A DNA stretch of 64,000 bases from Thermoguttaceae bacterium. Lineage in GTDB: Bacteria > Planctomycetota > Planctomycetia > Pirellulales > Thermoguttaceae. The position numbers were made by a program, and so were the translations under genes. The DNA lies in contig JAGBAA010000098.1 of NCBI GenBank assembly GCA_017939795.1, positions 22,981 to 86,980 on the forward strand, given 5' to 3'. Positions 9,749 to 19,529 of this stretch are shown here, piece by piece. Position 1 is the first letter of the stretch; the number at the start of each line of letters is the position of its first letter. The notes under the pieces were generated by a model. The model saw nothing but the letters and a program-made list of their open reading frames with translations, had not been told where the DNA came from and ran no database searches.

Positions 9749-9967
9749 GTACCGGGGATCACTTTTTGAGATGCGGAATGATGCAGAACGCGGACATCTC
9801 GCGTAAATTTTAGAATGAGACGGAGCTTGCGAAATAATTCCAGAGCAGTTCGTCTGACTGCGTTTTATTCATGAAATTCAAGGCAGAGTATGAGGAACGC
9901 TCCTGTATTCTGTCTGCATTTTTAGTGCTGAAAGATGTGCGCAGAGACAGGATGAGACTTTCAGTGG
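9749..9967. other. Intergenic region without a supported gene
   Basis: Lies between the promoter of one minus-strand gene and the terminator of the next. A plus-strand frame at 9871-10107 has no convincing ribosome-binding site or composition and runs through the terminator hairpin. I see nothing else here. Confidence 0.5.
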
Positions 9968-9971
9968 GAAT

Positions 9972-10038
9972 AAAAAACCACAGGCACCTGAAAAATGGAA
10001 GAGGAACCGAAACTCCTTTCCCATTTTCCAGGGTCCTG
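9972..10038 (-). terminator. Intrinsic terminator of the DUF1598-like gene
   Basis: Long imperfect stem between 9981-9998 and 10021-10038 (3 mismatches in 18 pairs). On the minus strand it is followed by GGTTTTTTA, and on the plus strand by CTTTTTTT, so it could act in both directions. Confidence 0.75.
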
Positions 10039-10103
10039 CTTTTTTTAATTCACCGCATCTGCGCCAGGTTTACGCAAGATCTTCCGATAGATCTCCGCAA
10101 CAC

Positions 10104-11432
10104 TTAGTTTTCGAACCAGCTCTTTGCCGGAATGGTGAGTTTTGCGCGGGCTTTGCCGAGGTCTGCCTTTTTGGAATTCTGGACCATTTCCCACGGATTG
10201 ATCGCGACGCCGCCGGTCACGAACATGAACGCACCGCCTTTGCGTGCCACGACGGAAGCACTCGGAACCTGCGTCGGAATGTATTCGCGCGCATCATTGA
10301 GTTCCGGCGAAGCGAGCATCGGAGCGAACGTGGAAGCCATGGAATCCATCGTGCCATTTTCCGCGAGGACCGCTGCAGCCAGAGCGCAGTCCATGCAGTT
10401 TTTGAGCTGACCGAAAATCGGTTCCTTAACGGAGAGTTCCTCGTAGTTTTCCGTCATTTTGTCGGCCCATTTCTTGAAGACGGAGTTTTCTTTTCCGCCC
10501 TGACGCACGATCGCATTGCCGTCGTAGAGGTCTGTCTCGGTCATCGTGACGACTTTACCGCCGGAGAAGGACCAGGTCAGACGTTCCGCATCACAGGAAA
10601 TGGAATCGTAGTTCGGAGCCAGCCACCAGCGCGGAAGGGCACCGTTTTCGGACGGGGATTTCATCATGCTGACGAAGGACGGCAGCGTGCGGACCGGGGA
10701 TTTCGTGACGCCCATTGAGATCTGCTTCATACGGAAGTCGGCAGCCGCCAGAACATACGCAAAGTGCGAGGCCGGATCTACACCCTGGAACGTGACGCTC
10801 TGGGCACCGAGAGCTTTTTCCATACCGGCGGCGATCGCTTTGGGAGACTGCTGCGCGTTGACGGTCGAAGCGTACTGACTCATGCGCTGAAGACCTTCTT
10901 TCGTCGGATCGATCGAGACGGAGAAGACTTTCCGAACATCGCCGGAAGCCGCATGCATCGCAGCCGCCAGGTCTTCCAGCTGAAGGACCGGTTTGCCGGA
11001 TTCTTTACCGACCAGAACACCTTTCGGGCCGACTTCCCAGCCTTCCGCACGGCCGACGAGGACGACATCCTGTTCTTCCGGGAAGATCAGCAGGTAGCGG
11101 ATCTCCGTCAGACCGCCAAGGCACTTGACCGCATCCGGAATTTCCAGACCGCGTTCCGTGCAGTACGCAACTTCTTCATTGATCTTCTTCAGAGAAACAC
11201 GGCGGTATTTCACCGGTTTGTCCAGTTCGCCCGCGATCGGGTCAAGATTTTCCTGAACTTCCGTGCGAAGCTGGGTGAGTTCTTCTGTCAGGACCTGGGA
11301 AAGCATACCTTCCGCATTGATCAGAACGCCGCCGACGGCCGAGTCGCTCGTATCGTTGATCGTCGCGTAAAGCGAACCGCAAAACACAAAAACAGACAGA
11401 ACCGTCAAAAATCTCAACGCATGGCGAAGCAT
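10104..11432 (-). CDS. Secreted DUF1598-like protein
   Basis: 442 residues with a signal peptide (MLRHALRFLTVLSVFVFCGS, cleavage near YAT). The block GGVLINAEGML shortly after it, and PRWWLAPNYDSI near residues 264-275, resemble a planctomycete-specific family of unknown function that I recall as DUF1598; that family name is from memory and not checked. The rest is a mixed alpha/beta domain without catalytic motifs I can name. AAGGAG is 7 bases upstream of the ATG at 11432. It is a single-gene unit with a terminator at 9972-10038. Confidence 0.75.
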   Translation of the reverse strand: MLRHALRFLTVLSVFVFCGSLYATINDTSDSAVGGVLINAEGMLSQVLTEELTQLRTEVQENLDPIAGELDKPVKYRRVSLKKINEEVAYCTERGLEIPDAVKCLGGLTEIRYLLIFPEEQDVVLVGRAEGWEVGPKGVLVGKESGKPVLQLEDLAAAMHAASGDVRKVFSVSIDPTKEGLQRMSQYASTVNAQQSPKAIAAGMEKALGAQSVTFQGVDPASHFAYVLAAADFRMKQISMGVTKSPVRTLPSFVSMMKSPSENGALPRWWLAPNYDSISCDAERLTWSFSGGKVVTMTETDLYDGNAIVRQGGKENSVFKKWADKMTENYEELSVKEPIFGQLKNCMDCALAAAVLAENGTMDSMASTFAPMLASPELNDAREYIPTQVPSASVVARKGGAFMFVTGGVAINPWEMVQNSKKADLGKARAKLTIPAKSWFEN

Positions 11433-11765
11433 AATTTACTCCTTGGATCTATTCTCTGCCGAAAACGGGATCGGAAATCATCTTTCAGGCCGAACAGTGG
11501 TCCCGATATTCACGCTGCCTGATGCAGCCGGAAACCACGGCGGGGGCCTGCCGTTTCGGAAAACTGAAGCTCCCGGAATGAAACCGAGAGTCTGTACTCG
11601 TACTTTTGACTATATTTTACACCAAATTCTCAAAATGGGAATCCTTTTCCCGGATTTAATGAGAAAAATTTCAGGAAAAATAAAAAATGAAAATCCCCAA
11701 TCGTTAAAAAAGGCAGAGTTTCGCATTTTCCATGTCCGCTTCCGCTCGGTTCCAGAAAAGACGGC
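11433..11765. other. Upstream region of the DUF1598-like gene, no gene seen
   Basis: AT-rich around 11600-11720. Candidate minus-strand -10 elements (TATAGT or TAAAAT, near 11610-11622) lack a clear -35 box. An open frame at 11443-11802 (+) has no ribosome-binding site and no protein-like composition. Confidence 0.4.
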
Positions 11766-11766
11766 G

Positions 11767-11796
11767 GCCGGGGAGAACATTCCGTTTCGCCCCGGC
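11767..11796 (-). terminator. Hairpin downstream of the exo-lyase-like gene
   Basis: GCCGGGG (11767-11773) pairs with CCCCGGC (11790-11796). TTTT follows on the plus strand; on the minus strand a short T-run appears after a further 8 bases, so terminator function for the minus gene is likely but not perfect. Confidence 0.5.
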
Positions 11797-11890
11797 TTTT
11801 GACTTTTCCTGAATTTTTTAAAATCCAATCTTAAGAATGCACATAGACTCCCGCAGAAAGCAGTCAGGGCTTCCGGGGGCCGCGTCTTCG

Positions 11891-14800
11891 TCAATTTGTG
11901 TTCTGCGTTCCATTCGCCTTTTTCTCGAGGTATCTGTCGAGATACCAGAGCGTGTGAGCAGTCTGCCTGTGTTTCTGGGAGAAATCCTTTCCGCAGGAGC
12001 GTCCAGTACCGGAAACGGCCTTTAACGGTTCTGGAAGCGTACGAAGAAGGAATTCCGGATAGCGCGGATCGCCCGTGATCTCACCGGCTTTCGCGATCCC
12101 TTCCGTCACGAGGATCGAGTACCAGCCGCTGTCCGCGAATTTTGGGCAGCCCGTTTTGTAGCGGAAGCCCATTTTCGCCTCATTCCACGATTCATCCAGA
12201 AGCCAGTTTGCGGCCCGGACGATGATTTTTTGCGACGTTTCGCGACTCTCAGTGTCCGGGACGGATTCTGAGAAACGAACGAGTGAGTGGAGCAGTACGC
12301 CGACGGCAAACGCCTTCCCGCCGCGGTGCTCTTTTTTGTCCGGGCAGTCGCACTCCGTCTGGTCCTGTGGAAGGTCAAAGCAGCCGGTCTCCGGATTTTG
12401 TTTTGATTCGATGCACTCGAGATAGAGCCGAGCTGCGTTCATGAAAAATGGATTCCCGGTGAAACGGTACGAGTAGACCGCATTATTCATCGACCACCCG
12501 GCCGAGCGTTCGATCCTGAAATCATACTTCGGCGTGTAGCGTTCCGCCTGACGCCATGCGCCGGAATATGCAGCATCCCAGAGGTACCGATCCCCCGTCA
12601 GGCACGCAATATACCAGGTGCCGGGGTGGAACGTATGGCCGCCCGAATTGTCGGACTCCCACCCAAGCAGACTGTACTGGTAGACGCCCATGATGTCCTG
12701 AATGCGCGGATCTCCTTTCACGAAAAAGCCGTTTACGTGTCCGAGACAGTGCGTGTAGCGGAGTTCCCGCTCTTCCGGTTTCCATGGGTACGCCTTTCGG
12801 TCCACCGTCGTGTAGTGGCGTGCGGTCTCGATGCCGCGGGTGAGGATCGCCGGATCCGCGGTCCGTGCGAAGAAAAGGGCGCAGACGTATGCGAGATCGT
12901 ACTCCTGGTTTCCCCAGTTGAATTTCCGCTCGCCAAACCAGTCTCCGAAGTTCATCCAGCCGTACTCACCGCGCTGTTGACGGCCTTTTTCCAGATTCGC
13001 GAAACTTGTCCGGAATGCCTCCTCGTAGGCGTCCCATTTTCCTTTGCGTACCGGATCCACGGGCGGAAAGACTCCTGCGGCGCAATAGTATTCTGCAGGA
13101 GCCGCGGCAAAAAGCGGATTTTGGAGCCACGCGGACTTCACTTCGCGCACCTTTCCCGTTTTCGGATCCGGACGTACGATCCAGAAATCGTGGCGCAGTT
13201 CCATCCCGCGCTTGAAGAGGTACGCGCTGTCCTTCAGCCAATAGTAGTGCATGAGGAGGCCGTCGAGCGTCTTTGCACCGTCCGGAGCGTAGTTTTCCGG
13301 GAGTTCCGGCAGAATGTGGAAGCCGACTTTTCCATCTCGGCACGTCATCCCCTTCGGCCAGCACTGCCAGGCATCGCGCAGGAAAAACGCTCCGTCGTCG
13401 GCAGAGATCATGCCGTCCCAGTGCTCGACTTCTTTCCGCGTATCGGCCGCATTCGCCGCATCCGCAGTTTCTGCCGCACTCGCCGATCCAGCCGTGCTCG
13501 CCGTCAGTTCGCAGACCGCGTGCTTTTCCGTATCCTGAAGCCAGGAGATCCCGGAGACGCCTTTTCCTCCGGGGACGAAGACCGACGCGCTCTTCACCAG
13601 CGTCATTGGCTCCTCAAGTTCACGATTCGCCAGCGTCGAGCGGATACGGATGAAGTCCTCTCCAAAAAACGTGATCTCGTGACCCGTGAGGAAATCTTTT
13701 TCTCCCTCTTTCGGCTGGAATTCTCCTGAACTCTGCAGGACTGCGGCTTGTGTCCCCTGCGAAACGAGGGTGAATTCTCCGGCTCCAGTCTGCGTCTGCG
13801 TTCCATCGGCAAAACGGACGCATGAGGAGAGAGAAGCGGCGAATTTTCGCATTTCCGCCTCCGAAACAGGAGAAGTTCCCGCTGAAAAACAGAATTCTGG
13901 CGAGGTTTCCAAACGGTAGGTGACGGCGTTGGCCGATTTTGCGCGGGTCGATGCCCTGAATGTGCAGATGAGCCACTTCACGCTGCCGTCTTCCCATTTC
14001 GCAAACGTCTCAAACTGGGCGGGGACGAGAACTCCGGATTCATCCAGAAGCCGGACGTTTTCCGCGTTCGCGAGGACTCCCTTCGCAAACGGCACTCCGG
14101 AAATTACCGGCCAGTCGGTTCTCGGATGATCCGTCGGTTCCGCGACCGTCAGGATGACCGACATTTTCTGCGTTTCTCCCGGAACAGGGGAGGCTCCCGC
14201 TTCAAATTCGACCGTTTCAGAGGTTCCCCACCCTTTCCGATTCAGCGGAAGGGTGACGGATGCGCGGACTTTCTTTCCTTTTTCGAGGCCGGAGAGCACG
14301 ACTCGATGATTCCGCATTCCGGATTCCTGCTCGATCCATTTTTTCCCGTCGATCTCCACAACTGCGGGCATCGTCGGAGTGTTCGAGATCCACGAAAGCT
14401 GCGTCGAACCGTCAGGGAGCGTGAATGTTTCCAGATGCGAGAGTTTCGGAATGTCGTCTTTTGCCGCCGGCACAAGACGCACATAATCATAGTACGCCCA
14501 GCCGCGGCTTTGGGGACTTGCGTAGAGGTCATCGACCCAAAGCTCAAACGTGCCGTCGTCGATCTGGAAAAATCCCAGGTCATTCTCTCCCCGGCCGGTC
14601 TTTTCCCAGTTCTTTCCGTCCAGAGAGATCGCCAGAGGCCGATTCGACGGACTGCTGAACACCTGGTAGAATCCGTTTGGGATCCCCGTGATCTTCGTGT
14701 GGAGCGGCGGAGCGCCTTCTTCCGGACTCTTTCGGTCTGCGTCCTGCGGAAGGACCGGAGTCGTGACCGACGCGCCGTTGGAGCGTTTCCGGACTACATC

Positions 14801-14998
14801 TTCCTCTTTCGTCCAGATCTGCCATTGATCGCTCGATGCTTTATTCAGATTCCAGGCCTGAGGCGACGACCATTCTTCCACTTCGTAAACGAGGCCTTCC
14901 AGCTGGTCGCGCAGTCCTTCAGAGTACACCGTGTTTTCCGGCAGGGTGAACGTCAGCAGGGTACAGAGGACGGTGAGTAGAAAATTTTTCCATTTCAT
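11891..14998 (-). CDS. Exo-rhamnogalacturonan-lyase-like (PcRGLX/YetA-type) secreted protein
   Basis: 1035 residues with a signal peptide (MKWKNFLLTVLCTLLTF). The N-terminal ~270 residues carry beta-rich domains of the type used for carbohydrate binding. At about residues 288-350 the phrase WPVISGVPFAKGVL...RLLDESGVLVPAQFE...WEDGSVKWL matches the first domain of PcRGLX/YetA-like proteins, a family that includes fungal exo-rhamnogalacturonan lyase. The C-terminal ~400 residues look like an alpha/alpha toroid (HTFHPGTWYIACLTGD, SAGWSMNNAVYSY). A role in degrading plant or host polysaccharide outside the cytoplasm is inferred. AGGAGAG precedes the ATG at 14998; a 14-residue upstream extension is unlikely. 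It has its own promoter and no linked SusCD or transport genes. Confidence 0.75.
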   Translation of the reverse strand: MKWKNFLLTVLCTLLTFTLPENTVYSEGLRDQLEGLVYEVEEWSSPQAWNLNKASSDQWQIWTKEEDVVRKRSNGASVTTPVLPQDADRKSPEEGAPPLHTKITGIPNGFYQVFSSPSNRPLAISLDGKNWEKTGRGENDLGFFQIDDGTFELWVDDLYASPQSRGWAYYDYVRLVPAAKDDIPKLSHLETFTLPDGSTQLSWISNTPTMPAVVEIDGKKWIEQESGMRNHRVVLSGLEKGKKVRASVTLPLNRKGWGTSETVEFEAGASPVPGETQKMSVILTVAEPTDHPRTDWPVISGVPFAKGVLANAENVRLLDESGVLVPAQFETFAKWEDGSVKWLICTFRASTRAKSANAVTYRLETSPEFCFSAGTSPVSEAEMRKFAASLSSCVRFADGTQTQTGAGEFTLVSQGTQAAVLQSSGEFQPKEGEKDFLTGHEITFFGEDFIRIRSTLANRELEEPMTLVKSASVFVPGGKGVSGISWLQDTEKHAVCELTASTAGSASAAETADAANAADTRKEVEHWDGMISADDGAFFLRDAWQCWPKGMTCRDGKVGFHILPELPENYAPDGAKTLDGLLMHYYWLKDSAYLFKRGMELRHDFWIVRPDPKTGKVREVKSAWLQNPLFAAAPAEYYCAAGVFPPVDPVRKGKWDAYEEAFRTSFANLEKGRQQRGEYGWMNFGDWFGERKFNWGNQEYDLAYVCALFFARTADPAILTRGIETARHYTTVDRKAYPWKPEERELRYTHCLGHVNGFFVKGDPRIQDIMGVYQYSLLGWESDNSGGHTFHPGTWYIACLTGDRYLWDAAYSGAWRQAERYTPKYDFRIERSAGWSMNNAVYSYRFTGNPFFMNAARLYLECIESKQNPETGCFDLPQDQTECDCPDKKEHRGGKAFAVGVLLHSLVRFSESVPDTESRETSQKIIVRAANWLLDESWNEAKMGFRYKTGCPKFADSGWYSILVTEGIAKAGEITGDPRYPEFLLRTLPEPLKAVSGTGRSCGKDFSQKHRQTAHTLWYLDRYLEKKANGTQNTN

Positions 14999-15048
14999 GG
15001 GGATCTCTCCTGATTTCGGCGGGTAAAATAAAAAATCCAAGCATACAC

Positions 15049-15077
15049 AGGATACTCTTTTCCCGCCTGAAAGTCAA
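15049..15077 (-). promoter_or_regulatory. Promoter of the exo-lyase-like gene
   Basis: On the minus strand: TTGACT (complement of 15072-15077), 17-bp spacer, TATCCT (complement of 15049-15054). The remaining gap 15078-15390 holds nothing I can support. Confidence 0.65.
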
Positions 15078-15390
15078 GCCCCCAGATTCGGAAATTTTGG
15101 AAATTCTCTGAATTTTGCTGGATCTTTACTTTCCCCTCCTCATTCCTGTTCTGTACGGAATGCTGAAATCGGAGGCTCAGTCCGCGTCTCTTTTTTCGAA
15201 TTTCTGCGTTCCTGATTTGTGTGTTGGAATGCCGGATCTGCGTACCGGATACCGGGAAAAAAAGAGAACGAAAATGAGACGGAGCTTGTCCTTGAGGGAC
15301 AGTACATCGAAATTTTTTTGAGAAAAGAGAGCCGAAGGCGGGAATTTTCGTGAATTTTGGGGTGGTGGGGGTAGGCAGAAACGGTTTTTG

Positions 15391-15399
15391 TGCTAAAAT
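15391..15399 (+). promoter_or_regulatory. Extended -10 promoter of the malic enzyme gene
   Basis: TGC directly followed by TAAAAT, an extended -10 arrangement; no clear -35 box is seen. It is about 65 bases before the start codon. Confidence 0.5.
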
Positions 15400-15464
15400 G
15401 GGGGTCTGATCGTTTTGTGGAGATTTTTCGACCCATTTCCTATTTTCCTTTCATGGAGGCTCAC

Positions 15465-16805
15465 GTGAACAAAGAAGAACTGAAAGCGGCTGCGCTTCGA
15501 TACCATGCCGAACCGGTCCCCGGCAAGATCGCTGTCCGGACGACAAAACCGTGTCTGACGGCAGAGGAACTTTCTCTTGCGTACACTCCGGGAGTCGCTG
15601 CTCCGTGTCTGGAGATCAAGGATACTCCGGAAACCGTCTGGAAATACACTGCCCGCAGCAATACTGTGGCGGTCGTGTCGGACGGGACGGCCGTTCTTGG
15701 TCTGGGAAATATCGGACCGGAAGCCGGGATGCCCGTGATGGAAGGAAAAGCCGTCCTTTTCAAGCGTTTTGCGGACATTGATGCCATGGCACTGTGCATC
15801 GGGAAAGTCTTCAATGAAAAAGGGCGTACGGATGCTGCGAAGGTGATCGAAACGGTCGAACGCCTTGAGCCTTCTTTCGGCGGGATCAATCTGGAAGATA
15901 TCGGTGCGCCGGCCTGTTTTGAAGTCGAGCAGACGCTCAAGCAGCGGATGAACATTCCGGTCTTTCACGATGACCAGCATGGGACGGCGATCATTTCGCT
16001 TGCCGCGATCATCAATGCACTGAAAATGGTCGGAAAAGAGATCTCGAAGTGCCGTTTTGTCGTCAACGGCGCCGGGGCTGCGGGGATCTCGTGCAGCGAA
16101 CTCTACATCACGGCCGGTGCGGACCGGAAAAACTTCCTGATGTTCGACAGTAAGGGCGTCATCAGCACGAAGCGTACGGATCTGAATGCTGAAAAAGCGC
16201 GTTTTGCCGCCGATACGGAGGTCGCGTCGCTCGCGGAAGCACTTGTGGGTGCCGACGTTTTCCTTGGTCTGAGCGTCGGCGGCTGCGTGACTCCGGAAAT
16301 GGTGAAGACCATGGCTCCGGGCGCGATCATTTTCGCGATGGCCAATCCGGTGCCGGAGATCGACCCTGCGCTTGCGCGTGAAGCGGGAGCCGCCGTTGTC
16401 GGGACCGGGCGGAGCGATTTTCCGAACCAGATCAACAATGTACTCGGATTTCCCGGAATTTTCCGCGGTGCACTGGATGTGCGCGCGACGGACATCAACG
16501 TCGAAATGCAGCTCGCAGCGAGCCGTGCGATTGCCGAAGTCGCCTGCGAAACTGTCCCGGAAGAGCTGAAGGCGTACCTCAAGATCGCGTATCCGGCAGA
16601 CTATGCTGCCGGCGTTTTCGATCCGGAAATGCCCCTTTCGAGCGACTATGTCATTCCGAAGCCGTTCGACTCCCGCGTCGTTCCGCGTGTTGCGCGCTAC
16701 GTGGCGGAAGCTGCGATGCAGACCGGGACGGCTCAGATCCGGATCGATGATCTGGATGCCTACGAGGCAGAAGTCACGGCCCGGGTCGCCCGTGCGAATT
16801 CCTGA
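15465..16805 (+). CDS. NAD(P)-dependent malic enzyme, short form
   Basis: Oxidative decarboxylation of malate to pyruvate. 446 residues, the short bacterial form without the C-terminal phosphotransacetylase-like domain found in MaeB. Visible signatures are [29 protein letters not shown], the metal-site stretch [10 protein letters not shown], and the Rossmann motif [13 protein letters not shown] place the start at the GTG at 15465 because GGAGG (15455-15459) lies 5 bases upstream and the protein then begins [13 protein letters not shown] as in relatives; an in-frame ATG at 15453 overlaps that SD and has none of its own. It is a single gene with a large hairpin downstream. Confidence 0.92.
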   Translation: MNKEELKAAALRYHAEPVPGKIAVRTTKPCLTAEELSLAYTPGVAAPCLEIKDTPETVWKYTARSNTVAVVSDGTAVLGLGNIGPEAGMPVMEGKAVLFKRFADIDAMALCIGKVFNEKGRTDAAKVIETVERLEPSFGGINLEDIGAPACFEVEQTLKQRMNIPVFHDDQHGTAIISLAAIINALKMVGKEISKCRFVVNGAGAAGISCSELYITAGADRKNFLMFDSKGVISTKRTDLNAEKARFAADTEVASLAEALVGADVFLGLSVGGCVTPEMVKTMAPGAIIFAMANPVPEIDPALAREAGAAVVGTGRSDFPNQINNVLGFPGIFRGALDVRATDINVEMQLAASRAIAEVACETVPEELKAYLKIAYPADYAAGVFDPEMPLSSDYVIPKPFDSRVVPRVARYVAEAAMQTGTAQIRIDDLDAYEAEVTARVARANS

Positions 16806-16836
16806 ATTCCACTTTTGCCTGCACTTTGAAGAGAAA

Positions 16837-16895
16837 AAGACCGATCGCAGAGAAATTTCTTTCAAAAATCATGAAATTTTTCTGAAATCGGTCTT
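16837..16895 (+). terminator. Large hairpin after the malic enzyme gene
   Basis: Outer stem AAGACCGAT (16837-16845) with ATCGGTCTT (16887-16895), and an inner pairing of AGAAATTTC-like with GAAATTTTTCT-like arms. There is no strong T-run directly after, so it may be a weak terminator or an mRNA end-protecting structure. Confidence 0.55.
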
Positions 16896-16997
16896 GTGCA
16901 AATTTCCAAAAAGATTAAAATAAAATAAAAAACCGAAAGGCGGCAGACCGGTCTGTGTTCTGCTGTCGGGACTATGGGGAGGCGTATAGGAAACGTC

Positions 16998-17846
16998 ATG
17001 TCGGAACAAATTTCCCAACAGTCGGACCATGCAGTACCGAAGGAAGAGACTTCTGTGTCTCTCGCCGCCGGGGAAACTGTGCACGTGACGGGAACGTCCG
17101 CTTCTGAAGATGTCCTGTCGGCTCCGACGGAAACGCAGACGGAAACGCAGACTCCGCGGTTTGATGCTTCGGAAGACCGGTCCTATTTTGCGTTGGATGC
17201 CCGGATCGGCCGGAGTCTCTGTTCGGGGCTTGCCCGTTTTTTGAGCGGCGCAACATCGAGCTGGTATTCGCAGCCGGATACGTGCCAGCGGGTCTACTAT
17301 GCGAACCATACGAGCCACTTGGATATTTTGGCCATCTGGTCGTCGCTTCCGGGGTATGTCCGGCGTTTTGTGCGTCCTGTCGCGGCCAAAGACTATTGGA
17401 GCAAGGGGTTGGTTCGGCCGTATATTGCGAATCGGCTCTTCAATGCGATCCTTTTGGAGCGTCAGCATGTCAAGGCGCATCAGAATCCGATCGACGCGAT
17501 GGTCAGGGAGATGGGAGACCGTTACTCTATCATTATTTTCCCGGAAGGCGGACGACAGTCCTCCGGTGAGATGGCGGAGTTTAAGAGCGGGCTGTACCAT
17601 ATCTGCAAAAAGAAGCCCGGGCTGGAGCTGATTCCGATCTATATCGATAATATGAATCGGATCTTGCCGCGCGGAACGTCGCTTCCTGTGCCGCTTTTAA
17701 GTCACGTTACGTTCGGTAAACCGCTCCGGCTGGAAGAAAATGAAAAGAAACAGGATTTCCTTGTGCGTGCGCGTCAGGCCGTTCTGGACCTGAAGGAACT
17801 GCATCTCCGGCGCAATGCCGAGCCTGAGGAAATGCCGAGGCATTAG
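16998..17846 (+). CDS. 1-acyl-sn-glycerol-3-phosphate acyltransferase-like protein (PlsC family)
   Basis: 282 residues. The acyltransferase motifs are NHTSHLD (His104 and Asp109, the HX4D catalytic pair) and FPEGGR (181-186). The first ~60 residues are a low-complexity, Thr/Glu-rich extension not typical of PlsC. It transfers an acyl chain from a thioester donor to lysophosphatidic acid or a related acceptor at the membrane, giving phosphatidic acid. It is followed by a CdsA-like gene that would use phosphatidic acid, so the two form a sensible phospholipid pair. TAGGAAA precedes the ATG at 16998; an ATG at 16974 lacks an SD. Confidence 0.85.
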   Translation: MSEQISQQSDHAVPKEETSVSLAAGETVHVTGTSASEDVLSAPTETQTETQTPRFDASEDRSYFALDARIGRSLCSGLARFLSGATSSWYSQPDTCQRVYYANHTSHLDILAIWSSLPGYVRRFVRPVAAKDYWSKGLVRPYIANRLFNAILLERQHVKAHQNPIDAMVREMGDRYSIIIFPEGGRQSSGEMAEFKSGLYHICKKKPGLELIPIYIDNMNRILPRGTSLPVPLLSHVTFGKPLRLEENEKKQDFLVRARQAVLDLKELHLRRNAEPEEMPRH

Positions 17847-17933
17847 AGACGGATCGATCCGCTTTCTTTAAGAGGAACAGGCGGAAGGCCGTGCAGAGAA
17901 ATTTTTGGGAAATTGGAGAGCTCCCTGGTTTTT

Positions 17934-19349
17934 ATGGACAATACATTCCTGGTTTTTATTGGAGTTTTGGCGATTTTGGGGACGATTTCCCTGACGACTT
18001 CCATTTTAAAGCGTCAGTCCAACTCTGGTTTTGACCCATTGGTCCTGGATAAATTTACGTCCTGCGTCAAAGGCTGGTGGTGGTTATTCGCTTTCGTGGC
18101 GGCCGCATTTTATGTGCCTGGCGGAAAGTATCTCGTGACGGGACTTTTCGGCGCAATGTCGTTCTGGGCGATGCGTGAGTTCATTACGCTCATCCCGACC
18201 CGGCAGGCAGACCATCGAACGCTCTTCTTTCTTTTTTTCCTGTGTATTCCAGCCCAGTATATTTTGGTCGGCGGAGATTTTTACGAGATCTACTCCGTTT
18301 TGATCCCTTCCTTCATTTTTCTTTTGATCCCGATGCTCATCGCCATGTTTGGCGACACGAAATTTTATCTGACGCGCATTACTCAGATCTGTGTTTCGCT
18401 TTTGATCTGCGTATACAGTCTGAGTTTTGTCCCGGCACTTTTGACGGCAGACATGGAGCCGGCTGTTCCGCAGACCGAGTTTTTGCAGACAGGATCTTCA
18501 CTGACAGCGGCAGAGCTGCAGGAAGAGAAAAGAAAGGCGTCGGCCCCGCTTTCGCAGGAAATTCCCCATTCTCAGGAAACTGCGGGTGGTGTGCTGACCG
18601 GCGAACTTCAGGAGAATACGGAAGGCGCACTAACGCAGAGCGTACCGGCTTCGGCTGAACCGGCAGAGAGTGTACCGACTGAAACCGTACAGGAGGAAAC
18701 AGGATCGACTGTTGGGCCGCAGACGATGATTCCGGAGGAGGCCGTGCATTCCCAAAATTTGGGAGGAACGCTGGAGGGGCCGGGGGAAACGGGATCAGAG
18801 AGCTCGCTGTGTCCTGCTGAAATGCAGCTCGCGGAAACTTCGGGAATTTCAAAGGATGCTGAAATCGATGGTTTCGAGGCTCCTGTGTCGGATGCTGCGG
18901 GGCAGAAATCGCGGAAGCCGGTGGATAAGATCGGGCTTTTGCTTTTCTTTTTCCTCACGACGCAGCTTTCGGAGATCTTTCCGTTCCTTGCCGGTCTGTT
19001 TTGCAAGATCCAGCATCCGATCGCGCCGGCTATCAACCTTTCAAAGACTTGGGAAGGGCTTGCCTTCAGTCTTGTCGGGACGACTTTTGCGGGAAGTGTT
19101 CTTTACTTCATCATGCCGTTTAATGTCTGGAGCTGCGGCATCGCCGCCTGCCTGATCGCGCTGATGGGGTTTGGAGGAACGCTGACGCTTTCTGCGATCA
19201 AGCGTGACCGCGGTGTCCGTGACTACGGGACCCTTGTCGTTGGCCATGACGGGATCCTGGACCGGATCGATTCGATCTGTTTCGCGGCTCCGGTATTTTT
19301 CCACATCGTCCAGATCTACCTTCATTTTCCAAACATATTTTGGGGATGA
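17934..19349 (+). CDS. cdsA: Phosphatidate cytidylyltransferase (CdsA family) with a long acidic insert
   Basis: 471 residues. Makes CDP-diacylglycerol from phosphatidate and CTP in the membrane. Several hydrophobic helices lie on both sides of a roughly 155-residue Glu/Ser/Thr/Pro-rich insert (about 170-325). The C-terminal signature is present as SAIKRDRGVRDYGTLVVGHD followed by GILDRID, but the usual HGG reads HDG and the usual KD reads RD. Normal CdsA proteins are about 270-300 residues, so the insert explains the excess length. The start is uncertain: ATG at 17934 has GGAGAG only at a long distance, and a TTG at 17913 is possible. It lies 87 bases after the PlsC-like gene. Confidence 0.85.
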   Translation: MDNTFLVFIGVLAILGTISLTTSILKRQSNSGFDPLVLDKFTSCVKGWWWLFAFVAAAFYVPGGKYLVTGLFGAMSFWAMREFITLIPTRQADHRTLFFLFFLCIPAQYILVGGDFYEIYSVLIPSFIFLLIPMLIAMFGDTKFYLTRITQICVSLLICVYSLSFVPALLTADMEPAVPQTEFLQTGSSLTAAELQEEKRKASAPLSQEIPHSQETAGGVLTGELQENTEGALTQSVPASAEPAESVPTETVQEETGSTVGPQTMIPEEAVHSQNLGGTLEGPGETGSESSLCPAEMQLAETSGISKDAEIDGFEAPVSDAAGQKSRKPVDKIGLLLFFFLTTQLSEIFPFLAGLFCKIQHPIAPAINLSKTWEGLAFSLVGTTFAGSVLYFIMPFNVWSCGIAACLIALMGFGGTLTLSAIKRDRGVRDYGTLVVGHDGILDRIDSICFAAPVFFHIVQIYLHFPNIFWG

Positions 19350-19529
19350 GTTCCTGAAGTTTTGAGAACTCGGATGCCGAAAGGCTCACTTTCAGGATTT
19401 GATTTTCCGTGCGTTTTCGGCCGGTTTGGTGCCGGAAACGCATGATTTGTGTCCCGACGCCATTCAGGTTTGGGGCGAAACGCCGTTCATTTTACTTCAT
19501 GGACCGACCCGGTCCCGGAATCAGAGACC

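Noticed and set aside
9871..10107. Small plus-strand gene between the SGNH and DUF1598-like genes
   Set aside because: It crosses a strong terminator hairpin, has no ribosome-binding site and no protein-like composition.
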